From the NCBI GenBank assembly GCA_039918235.1, contig JBDSHZ010000115.1:1-9021 (forward strand): a DNA stretch of 9,021 nt, read 5' to 3'. Below the pieces are notes generated by a model, which was not told where the DNA came from, searched no databases, and saw nothing but the letters and a program-made list of their open reading frames with translations. Shown piece by piece: positions 1-5,560 of the stretch. This DNA comes from Pseudopedobacter sp039918235 (GTDB taxonomy: Bacteria > Bacteroidota > Bacteroidia > Sphingobacteriales > Sphingobacteriaceae). The position numbers and the translations under genes were made by a program. How positions within the stretch are numbered: the first letter of the stretch is position 1; each line of letters opens with the position of its first letter.

Positions 1-30
1 AAGCTAAAATTTAATAGCAATAGGTGTTTT

Positions 31-50
31 GTTTAAGACTAAGGACAGTT
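31..50 (+). repeat. Right half of a B-module hairpin repeat
   Basis: The 17 bases TTAAGACTAAGGACAGT recur exactly at about 258-274, where they form the right arm and tail of a complete B module. Here the matching left arm (TCCTTAGTC) is absent, so this is a truncated copy, and a purine-rich stretch (about 66-95, with GAAGACGGAGGTC) follows. Bases 1-30 hold nothing else I recognise. Confidence 0.5.
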
Positions 51-96
51 AGGGACAGTTGTTGTTCAGAGGGGAAAAGGGGAAGACGGAGGTCTT

Positions 97-138
97 CGTT
101 AATCCAGCGTAACGCTACGCTGAACACTCTGGACAGTT
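97..138 (+). repeat. B module, copy 1 (hairpin repeat)
   Basis: This copy follows the common pattern GTTAATCC ... GGACAGTT seen throughout the window. The outer arms TCCAG (103-107) and CTGGA (129-133) are complementary. A competing inner hairpin CAGCGTA-acgc-TACGCTG can also form. It is preceded by GGAGGTCTTC, the same junction that precedes the copy at 5398, and is followed by a G-run and purine heptamers. The sequence shows the structure; its function is unknown. Confidence 0.75.
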
Positions 139-144
139 GCGGGG

Positions 145-182
145 GAGACAGAGGTCGGAGGTTGGAGGTCGGAAGAAGAGAC
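145..182 (+). repeat. P module: purine heptamer tract
   Basis: These are consecutive 7-bp units of the type GAGACAG, AGGTCGG, AGGTTGG, AGGTCGG. The tract continues directly into the A module. It is a short member of the same tandem-repeat class as the long tract at 1176-1294. Confidence 0.7.
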
Positions 183-226
183 GGTGAGCCTTGAGCAATC
201 AGTTGGAAGCGAGTTTGAAAACTCTT
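178..226 (+). repeat. A module, copy 1
   Basis: This 49-bp block matches 1292-1340 at 48 of 49 positions. It contains TTGAGCAATCAGTTGG and ends in a perfect hairpin GAGTTT-ga-AAACTC followed by TT. It is the left member of the direct-repeat pair bracketing the toxin-antitoxin genes. Confidence 0.85.
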
Positions 227-235
227 TTGTATTTG

Positions 236-276
236 TCAATCCTTAGTCCCGCTTCGCTTAAGACTAAGGACAGTAG
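236..276 (+). repeat. B module, copy 2 (variant stem)
   Basis: The sequence differs strongly from copy 1, but the hairpin is kept: TCCTTAGTC (240-248) pairs perfectly over 9 bp with GACTAAGGA (262-270), followed by the shared CAGT tail and a G-rich stretch. Both arms differ together from the TCCAG/CTGGA version, as expected if structure is what is conserved. Confidence 0.75.
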
Positions 277-451
277 GGGTAGGGACGGTTGGGGAACTTA
301 AAAATGGAAAAATTAGCCATCGTTTTTTTGCGTCCCAACCTACTTTCGCCAAAGCGTGACCCGCACCAAATTACGTAAATAAAGAGAAACTGACTTAAAC
401 CACTGTCAGCCATTTTTGTGAAAAGTTACGGTTATAGCCAGAACTTTTTTC
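277..451. other. Intergenic, no gene seen
   Basis: This stretch lies between the first repeat cluster and the 3' end of the antitoxin gene. It holds only a very short ATG frame at 304-380 with no recognisable content and the weak hairpin listed separately. I see no promoter or RNA gene. Confidence 0.5.
381..409 (-). terminator. Weak candidate terminator downstream of higA
   Basis: Read on the minus strand, CTGAC (409-405), a 10-nt loop and GTCAG (394-390) are followed by TTTCTCTTT. The stem is only 5 bp and the T-run is interrupted, so this is a tentative end for the toxin-antitoxin transcript about 43 bp after the antitoxin stop. Confidence 0.3.
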
Positions 452-760
452 TTAAACCTGAAGAGTCAATTTCAAATGTCCGCCCAAACCTTTTTGAATG
501 ATTTTCATCAATGTTGAAAGTCTGATGTCAGATGCATCATTTTCGATTCTTGAAATGTAAGATTTATTGGTTCCACATTTTTGTGCAAGTTCCACTTGTG
601 TCATTCCTAACTTTGTTCGGGCTTCTTCAAGTAATGCGCCAAGCCTGAAAGCTTCAAATTGCTGTTCCCATTCTTCACGCTTCGGATTGCCTTTTTCGCC
701 ATACTTCTTGTCGAGGATTTCGTCAAGTGTTGTGATATTCTTTTTAGATGTCATTTTCAT
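452..760 (-). CDS. higA: HigA-type XRE-family antitoxin
   Basis: This is an antitoxin and DNA-binding autorepressor predicted to neutralise the RelE/HigB-like toxin encoded just upstream. Of 102 residues, roughly 40-95 form a Cro/C1-type helix-turn-helix: LGMTQVELAQKCGTNKSYIS at about 51-70, with RIEN after it, is a textbook scan-and-recognition helix pair. The N-terminal 38 residues are charged. The start is uncertain between 760 and 754: GGAGG on the minus strand lies 3 nt before the first ATG but 9 nt before the second, so the version beginning MTSKK (754) is better placed. This is the only clear Shine-Dalgarno in the window. The gene overlaps the toxin stop by 11-17 bp, implying translational coupling. 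The family assignment is firm from motifs; neutralising this toxin is inferred from context. Confidence 0.9.
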   Translation of the reverse strand: MKMTSKKNITTLDEILDKKYGEKGNPKREEWEQQFEAFRLGALLEEARTKLGMTQVELAQKCGTNKSYISRIENDASDIRLSTLMKIIQKGLGGHLKLTLQV

Positions 761-1082
761 ATTCCTCCATTATTTTAAGAGCCTTTTCTATTTCCTGTTT
801 CGGTGTCTGTTGACTTTTCTTTTGGAAACCGTTTCCAAGAACGACTAGATTTCCTTTGTCAAAAAATGAAAATATGCGATAAATATTACTTCCTACTTCC
901 ACCCGTATTTCATAAAGTCCCTTTGTTCCCTGCATATGCTTGAAAAACTTTTCAGGAACTTTGGGAGTAATCTTAATCAGATTCAAAGTCCATTCGATTT
1001 TTGCCTGAACTTTATCGGGTTGACTTTCATAGAAATCGAGGAAATAATTTTTATAAGCAATTACTTGTCTGTCAATTTTCAC
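744..1082 (-). CDS. higB: HigB/RelE-type toxin (Gp49-like)
   Basis: This is the predicted toxin of a type II system, a member of the RelE/ParE superfamily in the phage Gp49-like (DUF891) branch. Known members cut mRNA, often at the ribosome. The length (112 aa) is normal. Visible family landmarks are YKNYFLDFYESQPDKVQ at residues 10-26, the core strand LYEIRVE (56-62), YRIFSFFDKGN (68-78) and the C-terminal GFQKKSQQTPKQEIEKA (85-101). It precedes the antitoxin, the usual higBA order. The start is GTG at 1082; no in-frame ATG exists before residue 50, and the conserved N-terminal segment requires a start near here. No Shine-Dalgarno is present, and a good -7 box ends 4 nt upstream, so the mRNA may be leaderless. 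The family call is secure; the exact RNA target is not deducible. Confidence 0.9.
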   Translation of the reverse strand: MKIDRQVIAYKNYFLDFYESQPDKVQAKIEWTLNLIKITPKVPEKFFKHMQGTKGLYEIRVEVGSNIYRIFSFFDKGNLVVLGNGFQKKSQQTPKQEIEKALKIMEEYENDI

Positions 1083-1086
1083 AAAC

Positions 1087-1117
1087 CAAAGTTAACTATT
1101 CAGACAACAAATTCAAA
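1087..1117 (-). promoter_or_regulatory. Promoter of the higBA operon
   Basis: On the minus strand TTTG (1117-1114) is followed after exactly 19 nt by TAACTTTG (1094-1087), a perfect match to the Bacteroidota housekeeping pattern TTTG/TAnnTTTG. The -7 box ends 4 nt before the GTG start, so transcription should begin at or within a base or two of the start codon. Autoregulation by HigA would be expected but no operator is obvious. Confidence 0.65.
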
Positions 1118-1175
1118 ATAATTTCTATTCGATTATGTCAGGTAGTATTGGCTTATCACTTGTATTATGAACCTA

Positions 1176-1294
1176 AGTCGGAGGCCGGAGGCCGGAAGAC
1201 AGAAGTCGGAGGTCGGAAGTCGGAAGTCGGAAGACAGAAGTCGGAAGACAGAAGTCGGAGGTCGGAAGACAGAAATTGGAAGTTGGAAGACGAG
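1176..1294 (+). repeat. P module: 17 in-phase purine heptamers
   Basis: Seventeen consecutive 7-bp units run without a phase slip, mostly AGTCGGA, GGTCGGA, GGCCGGA and AGACAGA, drifting to AATTGGA and AGTTGGA at the right end. The strand is almost pure purine. The tract creates a spurious reading frame rich in Arg, Lys, Glu, Gly and Ser that should not be annotated as protein. It runs directly into A module copy 2. The tract resembles in kind the heptanucleotide STRR repeats known from cyanobacteria, with a different unit. Confidence 0.9.
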
Positions 1295-1340
1295 ACAGTG
1301 AGCCTTGAGCAATCAGTTGGAAGCGAGTTTGAAAACTCTT
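1292..1340 (+). repeat. A module, copy 2
   Basis: The block is 48/49 identical to 178-226 and includes the GAGTTT-ga-AAACTC hairpin. It is the right member of the direct-repeat pair around the toxin-antitoxin genes and is followed by ATTCGTTAATCC, the entry to a B module. Confidence 0.85.
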
Positions 1341-1348
1341 AGCTATTC

Positions 1349-1391
1349 GTTAATCCAGCGTGAAGCTAGGCTGAACACTCTGGACAGTAGG
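1349..1391 (+). repeat. B module, copy 3
   Basis: Arms TCCAG (1354-1358) and CTGGA (1380-1384) enclose a loop like that of copy 1 with three differences, followed by CAGT. Here the purine tract that normally follows is missing and ordinary AT-rich sequence begins. Confidence 0.75.
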
Positions 1392-1499
1392 TGATTCTAG
1401 GTATTATTGCCTGATTATGAAAAGAGGTATTTTTGCGCTAAAAAGGGCGGGCTATAATTCCAAAATTTGTATATACTAAATTTAAAAAAATAAAATATT
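1392..1499 (+). promoter_or_regulatory. Leader of the 131-aa gene; possible promoter
   Basis: The stretch contains TTTTGCGCTAA (1430-1440) followed by GGCGGGC, a short core shared with the 132-bp repeats at 7128 and 8564. Close to the gene, TAAATTTA (1477-1484) matches the TAnnTTTG box at 7 of 8 positions and lies 15 nt before the ATG, but there is no TTTG at the proper distance upstream. The promoter call is therefore tentative. Confidence 0.3.
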
Positions 1500-1895
1500 A
1501 TGGAAGCAATAGATGCTCAAAACACACCCGTCATCACCAGTGTATTGTCAAATACAAATGCCAGCGTTCTGGTGCTAGAAGCCAATGGAGCCCAAGCAAC
1601 TTATTTGCCGAATCAGGTAGTGAGTGGCATTTGCAGGATCCCTGTTGGAAAAGCAGTACCTGCTAACTTACCTATTCAAGGCTTGTCTTCAAGCAGAATA
1701 CTCTATGTATTTATTGATGGTGCCAGAACACCTGTATGGTGGTGGCCAAGCGCACCTATTAATGGTGCAAGTGCAGTAACATGGAACATTAATCTTGGTA
1801 CCAATAGAAACCCTGTTTGGACCGGGACATTAGGATCTGGCCTTATTACACTGACCATAGATGCTAGCAATAACATTTCTTTTGCTCAACAATAA
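1500..1895 (+). CDS. Small beta-rich protein of unknown function
   Basis: I do not recognise this 131-aa protein. It has no signal peptide or membrane segment and a single Cys (about residue 45). It is rich in Ala, Asn, Thr, Val and Ile with alternating hydrophobic residues, suggesting an all-beta fold. An aromatic patch VWWWPS occurs at about residues 78-83, and a similar NPVWTGT near 104-110; solvent-exposed tryptophans of this kind are common in carbohydrate-binding modules, but that is only a resemblance. The start is fixed by an in-frame TAA at 1491-1493. No Shine-Dalgarno is present, as usual here. A strong terminator follows 28 nt after the stop, so the gene is probably monocistronic. 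It might work with the exported proteins encoded from 2395 onward, but nothing proves this. Confidence 0.65.
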   Translation: MEAIDAQNTPVITSVLSNTNASVLVLEANGAQATYLPNQVVSGICRIPVGKAVPANLPIQGLSSSRILYVFIDGARTPVWWWPSAPINGASAVTWNINLGTNRNPVWTGTLGSGLITLTIDASNNISFAQQ

Positions 1896-1923
1896 AAAAT
1901 AATTATTTCTAATTAGCATCTCT

Positions 1924-1980
1924 AAAGCAAAGGTCTTCCAATTATCAGCAAATGGTGAGCGGAGACCTGTGCTTTTATTT
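1924..1980 (+). terminator. Intrinsic terminator of the 131-aa gene
   Basis: AAAGCA-a-AGGTCT (1924-1936) pairs with AGACCT-g-TGCTTT (1963-1975), 12 pairs around one A/G mismatch, with a 26-nt loop and a trailing TTTATTT. The long loop is unusual, but stem and T-run position fit a Rho-independent terminator. Confidence 0.6.
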
Positions 1981-1988
1981 AATCCTAT

Positions 1989-2075
1989 AGCTTTATCTTG
2001 TAGGTAAGGAAGGTACAAGATAGGCTCTTGCATAAGGCCTTCTGCGCTAAAAATTGCGCCCGTTTGGTGAAATTG
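1989..2075 (+). repeat. Diverged hairpin-rich relative of the 132-bp repeat
   Basis: From about 2009 the sequence aligns with the right half of the repeats at 7128 and 8564 at about three quarters of positions (for example GGCTCTTGCATAAGGCC versus GGCTTTTGCACAGGGCC, then TGCGCTAA and TGCGCC in both). It folds into a hairpin with TATCTTGTA (1993-2001) against TACAAGATA (2014-2022), a second AGGC...GCCT hairpin, and a GCGC...GCGC hairpin. Reading frames are closed. Together with the terminator at 2161 it could be a small structured RNA, but no promoter is evident. Confidence 0.55.
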
Positions 2076-2160
2076 ACTTCATATTTTGGAGTTGATTGAC
2101 CAAATTGAGAACAATTAGGCTAATGCATTGAAACAAACTCAAAGCTTTTATTTAATGATT

Positions 2161-2188
2161 AAGCCCTGAAGAGATTCAGGGCTTTTTT
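2161..2188 (+). terminator. Strong intrinsic terminator without an obvious gene
   Basis: AAGCCCTGAA and TTCAGGGCTT form a perfect 10-bp stem with a GAGA tetraloop, followed by TTTT. It lies 266 bp after the 131-aa gene, which already has its own terminator, and in front of the promoter region of the next operon. It either backs up the first terminator or ends a non-coding transcript starting after 1980. Confidence 0.85.
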
Positions 2189-2394
2189 AGAGCAGTGATT
2201 TTTTAGACGGAGGCAATTCAATAGTGGTATTCTTAATTTAAATTATCTTTTAAGTAAAGTTGGTGAGCCAATATATTGTGTTTGTATGGTATTAGCTAAC
2301 TCAAACCGACTTACTATTTCTTTAAATGAAAAATACCGGATTTTAGGTATTGATAATCAATTTATTAACTTTTAGATTCGATAAAAAAAGAATT
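2189..2394 (+). promoter_or_regulatory. Upstream region of the 701-aa operon
   Basis: TAACTTTT (2366-2373) matches the TAnnTTTG box at 7 of 8 positions and would place transcription start roughly 15 nt before the ATG at 2395. Just upstream are two nested symmetric elements: AATACC (2332-2337) with GGTATT (2346-2351), and the palindrome TTGATAATCAA (2350-2360). Their position over the expected -33 region suits an operator, which is inference. No ORF is evident in 2189-2349. Confidence 0.35.
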
Positions 2395-4500
2395 ATGAAA
2401 AAGTTAAGCATTTTTCTGACGCTATTATTTAATTTGTTGTTTGCTTACGGACAAATCAAATTTGATAAAAATGGTAAGGTGACAGAAGCACCTCATTTAA
2501 TAAAAGATCAAGCTGAATATGATAAACTTAAAAAAGATCTTAAAACAGCTACTATATTGATTGATAATACTTTAAATGACGCTAAAGTGGAGTTGATTAA
2601 AGATATTATACGGCGATTGGAGGCCAGTATCAAATCTTTAGAAGGGGAGGAAGAACAATATGGTTTGATTTTTGAGAATGTAGCTGAAATTAGAAACCAT
2701 TATTGTGAAGCTAGAGGAGACTTGCAAAAGTTGCTTACCACTCAACCTTTACAAAAAAAAGCTGAAATAGCTATCAAAGGTTTACCCCATATTACCGATG
2801 CGCTAAAAAGCGTATGGGATATTAATACAGACTCCTCTACAAATTTAAATAAAAGTTTTGCAACCTTTAAAATCTACAAGCCTTCTTTATCCAATCTTTT
2901 TTATGCGACCTATTACGGTATGGTTAATAAAGATGAAAATAATTCCATTTATAAAGGTTTAGCAGATAGAGATTTATTTGCAGAACTGAATACATTTAGT
3001 GACCTTTTAAAGAGTTTAGAAGAAAAACTGAAGGTTCCTTCAAGTTATGCAGAAGCTCATGTTTTAGCTAGCGTTATCAGCAAGTCGGAGCATTTTTTAA
3101 TGTTTAAAGAGCCCTGGTTAGCGCAGCTTTTGTGGTTGAATAAAGGAGAACCCAGAGTCAATCCATTTGATCATAATAGCGCATTATTATTGCTTAACAA
3201 CCCAGGCTGGACTTTCTCTGAAGATTTAAGCTATCAAGCTTATTTAGATGCCCTGATCAAACGAAAAATAAGCTTTGATACCAGTGGGAATTATAAGTTA
3301 TTTAAGGAGATTTTAGCAGAAAAAAATCTATTGAAAAGTCGAAGTACCTTTAATGCCGTACGAGATTCTTTGAAGAAGGTATCAGACCAAGATTTTGCCA
3401 AGCTGAAAATTGGGTTTACCTATCTTAATTTATTAAAGATACCCTATGATACAAATGCAAAAAATGAGCGATATTATAGAAGCATTATGGCCGACAATGA
3501 AGTGATAGAAGGTGATGATGAAGATTTAAATTATTTGGATGCAACAGAAAAACTTACTTGGGCCATCCATAATAAAGTAGCAGGGCAAGCCATTAAGCTA
3601 AGCGCACCCAATAAGGTGGCATTAAACTCAACTGGAAAAACAGAACAGGAAATTAACCGGTTTTTTAGCGAAGCAGGCAGTTTGTTTGCAGTTTTAAATC
3701 CTAATATTTTGCTGTTCAATAAGTTTGTCAACCAAATTACAACTCTAAGATATATCCAAGATCCAAAAATAGCATTTGGAGAAAAACCACCTTTTGATGT
3801 AAATGAACTTAAATTTGATGGAGATGTAGAAACCTTGAAAAAAGGAAATTTATACCTAAAATTGCTGGAAACAAGTACTTCACCACCTGCACCTTGGACG
3901 CCAAGCCAAAGTAAAACCCCAATTTTTGAAACCAAGCTATTAAAATCGGAAGCACTGGATACGTTAAATACGTATAAATATACGGTAGAATCCATTCTCA
4001 AAAAAGATACGACGGTGATTGATGCCGTAAAATTTAAAGTAGGTAAATACGTGAGATTTAATTTAAGTGGAGGATTAGCTTATACATTTAATGCACAATC
4101 ACAGAACGAACTGAACCAAGATAGCCAAGGTAATATTAGCTTCAAAAGCAGCTCACAATCTTACAGGGGAATTGCATTATTTAATTTGTATTTCGTTGGA
4201 AAAGGGATGTTAAAACCAGATGACAATATATTGCCCAAAAGAGATGGGTGCGGAAGATTGTTTTTGCAGTTGGGTGTAGGCATACCAGAGCCATTGACCA
4301 ATTTTTATAGCGGTGTTGGATATAATATAGGGCCAGGGCTGTTATTTTCTACAGGAGTACATCTGTCCGGAAAAAAGATATACGAAGTGATTAACAATGA
4401 AGTGATTGAAGAAAAGAAAGTTTATCAGCCCAGAGGATATGTATCCATTAGTGTTGAGCCTGGTAACCTATTGAAAGCTTTAGGTCTGTTTGGTAAATAA
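2395..4500 (+). CDS. Exported protein with C-terminal barrel-like domain
   Basis: The family is not recognised. The start is the ATG at 2395 (701 aa), because it opens a clear signal peptide, MKKLSIFLTLLFNLLFAYG with cleavage before Gln20; an upstream TTG at 2350 would bury it. After cleavage, residues about 30-130 are charged and helical (LKKDLKTA, KDIIRRLEASIKSLEGEEEQ) and may form coiled coil. The middle part (about 130-540) is mixed, with a proline-rich stretch TSPPAPWTPSQ near 500. From about 543 (VGKYVRFNLSGGLAYTFN) the protein has alternating Gly/aromatic strands (LFLQLGVGIPEP, YNIGPGLLFSTGVHLSG) typical of outer-membrane or surface beta structures. Only two Cys occur (about 104 and 617). 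The lipoprotein gene follows after 26 nt, so they are co-transcribed. A role in an envelope complex is inference; the GC looks lower than in the phytase-like gene. Confidence 0.8.
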   Translation: MKKLSIFLTLLFNLLFAYGQIKFDKNGKVTEAPHLIKDQAEYDKLKKDLKTATILIDNTLNDAKVELIKDIIRRLEASIKSLEGEEEQYGLIFENVAEIRNHYCEARGDLQKLLTTQPLQKKAEIAIKGLPHITDALKSVWDINTDSSTNLNKSFATFKIYKPSLSNLFYATYYGMVNKDENNSIYKGLADRDLFAELNTFSDLLKSLEEKLKVPSSYAEAHVLASVISKSEHFLMFKEPWLAQLLWLNKGEPRVNPFDHNSALLLLNNPGWTFSEDLSYQAYLDALIKRKISFDTSGNYKLFKEILAEKNLLKSRSTFNAVRDSLKKVSDQDFAKLKIGFTYLNLLKIPYDTNAKNERYYRSIMADNEVIEGDDEDLNYLDATEKLTWAIHNKVAGQAIKLSAPNKVALNSTGKTEQEINRFFSEAGSLFAVLNPNILLFNKFVNQITTLRYIQDPKIAFGEKPPFDVNELKFDGDVETLKKGNLYLKLLETSTSPPAPWTPSQSKTPIFETKLLKSEALDTLNTYKYTVESILKKDTTVIDAVKFKVGKYVRFNLSGGLAYTFNAQSQNELNQDSQGNISFKSSSQSYRGIALFNLYFVGKGMLKPDDNILPKRDGCGRLFLQLGVGIPEPLTNFYSGVGYNIGPGLLFSTGVHLSGKKIYEVINNEVIEEKKVYQPRGYVSISVEPGNLLKALGLFGK

Positions 4501-4526
4501 TAGTCGAAAATTTTAAAATTTAATTC

Positions 4527-5195
4527 ATGAAAAAATTAATCCTATCTATCATCCTCATATTGTCTTTCTTAGGCTGTAGTAAAAATGAAAATAGCATTGG
4601 AGATCAATCTTATTTATATGGCACACTCACTTCAGAGAATCAATATTTAACATTAGAAGCACAGGCCAGTCCCATTAAGAACCGCTTAATTTATATCTCC
4701 AATTCACCAAGTGATAGCGTCAACTATATCTATCGTGTAAGTACGGATAGTGTAGGACAATATCATTTTAAAGGATTAAGGAATGATAAAGATTACCTGA
4801 TTTTTTTTAGAGATACCATTAAAGGGAATTTTTATTCGGTTTATCAAACTTTAAAACCATCTGAAAATCCACAAACGCTTAAGGCTACTATAGCTACAAA
4901 AGATGCAACAGGAGCAATCTTTAAGGTGACAGATAGTCTTGGTTTTCCGGTGAATGATGCAGAAATTTACCTATTCAGGAGCAAGGTGTTGGCTGAAGCT
5001 AAAAATAGTAAGGGGAGTATCTACCAGCTAAAAACTGATGTAAATGGCGAAGCCTTAAAAACAGGAATGAACTTAGGAGAATGGTTTACTTATGTCACTT
5101 TTAAAGTCGATACTTCAAACCATTTACAGGCAAACCAGAATTTTGTGGTCAATAAAGGTCAACTCACAAATAGTACTGCGGTTTTAAGAAAATGA
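4527..5195 (+). CDS. Lipoprotein with prealbumin-like beta domains
   Basis: This is a 222-aa predicted lipoprotein. MKKLILSIILILSFLGC is a lipoprotein signal peptide with the acylated Cys at residue 17, followed by SKNEN, a partial match to the Bacteroidota surface-export signal X-K-(D/E)2. The mature part looks like two beta-sandwich repeats of carboxypeptidase-regulatory or prealbumin type. The first has STDSVGQYHFKGLRNDKDYLI (about residues 71-91), the second NDAEIYLFRS followed by LKTDVNGEALKTGMNLGEW (about 150-186). The pattern Asp-x-x-Gly-x-aromatic-x-Phe/Leu is what these domains show. Such modules bind or scaffold partners rather than catalyse. It is the second gene of the operon with the 701-aa exported protein and probably its partner at the outer membrane. 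The domain call is from pattern only. No terminator is visible after it. Confidence 0.75.
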   Translation: MKKLILSIILILSFLGCSKNENSIGDQSYLYGTLTSENQYLTLEAQASPIKNRLIYISNSPSDSVNYIYRVSTDSVGQYHFKGLRNDKDYLIFFRDTIKGNFYSVYQTLKPSENPQTLKATIATKDATGAIFKVTDSLGFPVNDAEIYLFRSKVLAEAKNSKGSIYQLKTDVNGEALKTGMNLGEWFTYVTFKVDTSNHLQANQNFVVNKGQLTNSTAVLRK

Positions 5196-5275
5196 GATGA
5201 ATTGATGGGGTAGAGCCTATTCTTTATCAAGGTATGCCCTGCGGAATTGAAAAGGTAAATGAATGACTGCAATTG
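5196..5275. other. Intergenic, nothing recognised
   Basis: This short stretch lies after the lipoprotein stop and before the third repeat cluster. It contains no terminator-like hairpin with a T-run, so the operon's end may lie within the repeats. Confidence 0.4.
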
Positions 5276-5313
5276 GATCCTTAGTGACGCTGTGCTGAAT
5301 AAACGGACAGTGG
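5276..5313 (+). repeat. B module, copy 4 (degenerate)
   Basis: TCC (5278-5280) and GGA (5305-5307) with the internal AGTGACGCT and the CAGTGGGG tail identify the module, but the stem is reduced to three pairs. It leads into the purine tract at 5319. Confidence 0.6.
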
Positions 5314-5318
5314 GGGGG

Positions 5319-5396
5319 ACGGAAAACAGAAAACAGAAGACGGAAGATGGAGGACAGAGGGATGGAAGAAGGAGGTCGGACGTCAGAAATGGAGGT
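5319..5396 (+). repeat. P module: decayed purine heptamers
   Basis: The tract begins with in-phase 7-mers (GACGGAA, AACAGAA, AACAGAA, GACGGAA, GATGGAG, GACAGAG) and then loses phase. It ends with GGAGGTCTTC, the same junction to a B module seen at about 88-97. Confidence 0.75.
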
Positions 5397-5397
5397 C

Positions 5398-5440
5398 TTC
5401 GTTAATCCGTAGTGACGCTACGATGAACAAACGGACAGTG
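5398..5440 (+). repeat. B module, copy 5 (changed stem)
   Basis: Both arms differ from copy 1 while pairing is kept: outer TCCG (5406-5409) with CGGA (5432-5435), inner CGTAG (5409-5413) with CTACG (5418-5422). The common GTTAATCC start and GGACAGTGGGG end are present. Confidence 0.75.
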
Positions 5441-5504
5441 GGGGATAGGCATCTGGAGGAGAAGTTAATATTAACAAGGTATACACGCAAACACGGTAAT
5501 ATCC

Positions 5505-5540
5505 ATAAAAAAAAATAAACAGCCCTTGATCAGAACTGCT
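5505..5540 (-). terminator. Intrinsic terminator of the phytase-like gene
   Basis: On the minus strand AGCAGTTCT (5540-5532) pairs with AGGGCTGTT (5526-5518) over 9 positions, three of them G-U type, with a 5-nt loop, and is followed by TATTTTTTTTTAT. It begins 20 nt after the stop codon. Confidence 0.7.
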
Positions 5541-5560
5541 TATTTAAATTCCACAAAATA

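Noticed and set aside
567..848. Plus-strand ORF of 93 codons
   Set aside because: It is antisense to the toxin and antitoxin genes, Phe/Ser/Leu-rich as expected from the complement of Lys/Glu-rich coding DNA.
1176..1294. CRISPR-like regular array
   Set aside because: The units are 7 bp with no unique spacers and no cas genes are nearby.
1001..1342. Plus-strand frame of 113 codons rich in Arg, Lys, Glu, Gly and Ser
   Set aside because: It runs antisense over the start of higB and then through the heptamer tract; the charged repeats are simply the 7-bp DNA repeat translated.
2350..2394. Extended TTG start for the 701-aa protein
   Set aside because: The extension would place 15 residues before a clear signal peptide and overlaps the likely promoter box; ATG at 2395 explains the N terminus.
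3531..4001. Long minus-strand ORF of 156 codons
   Set aside because: It lies fully inside the intact 701-aa gene and shows no family features; it is a shadow.
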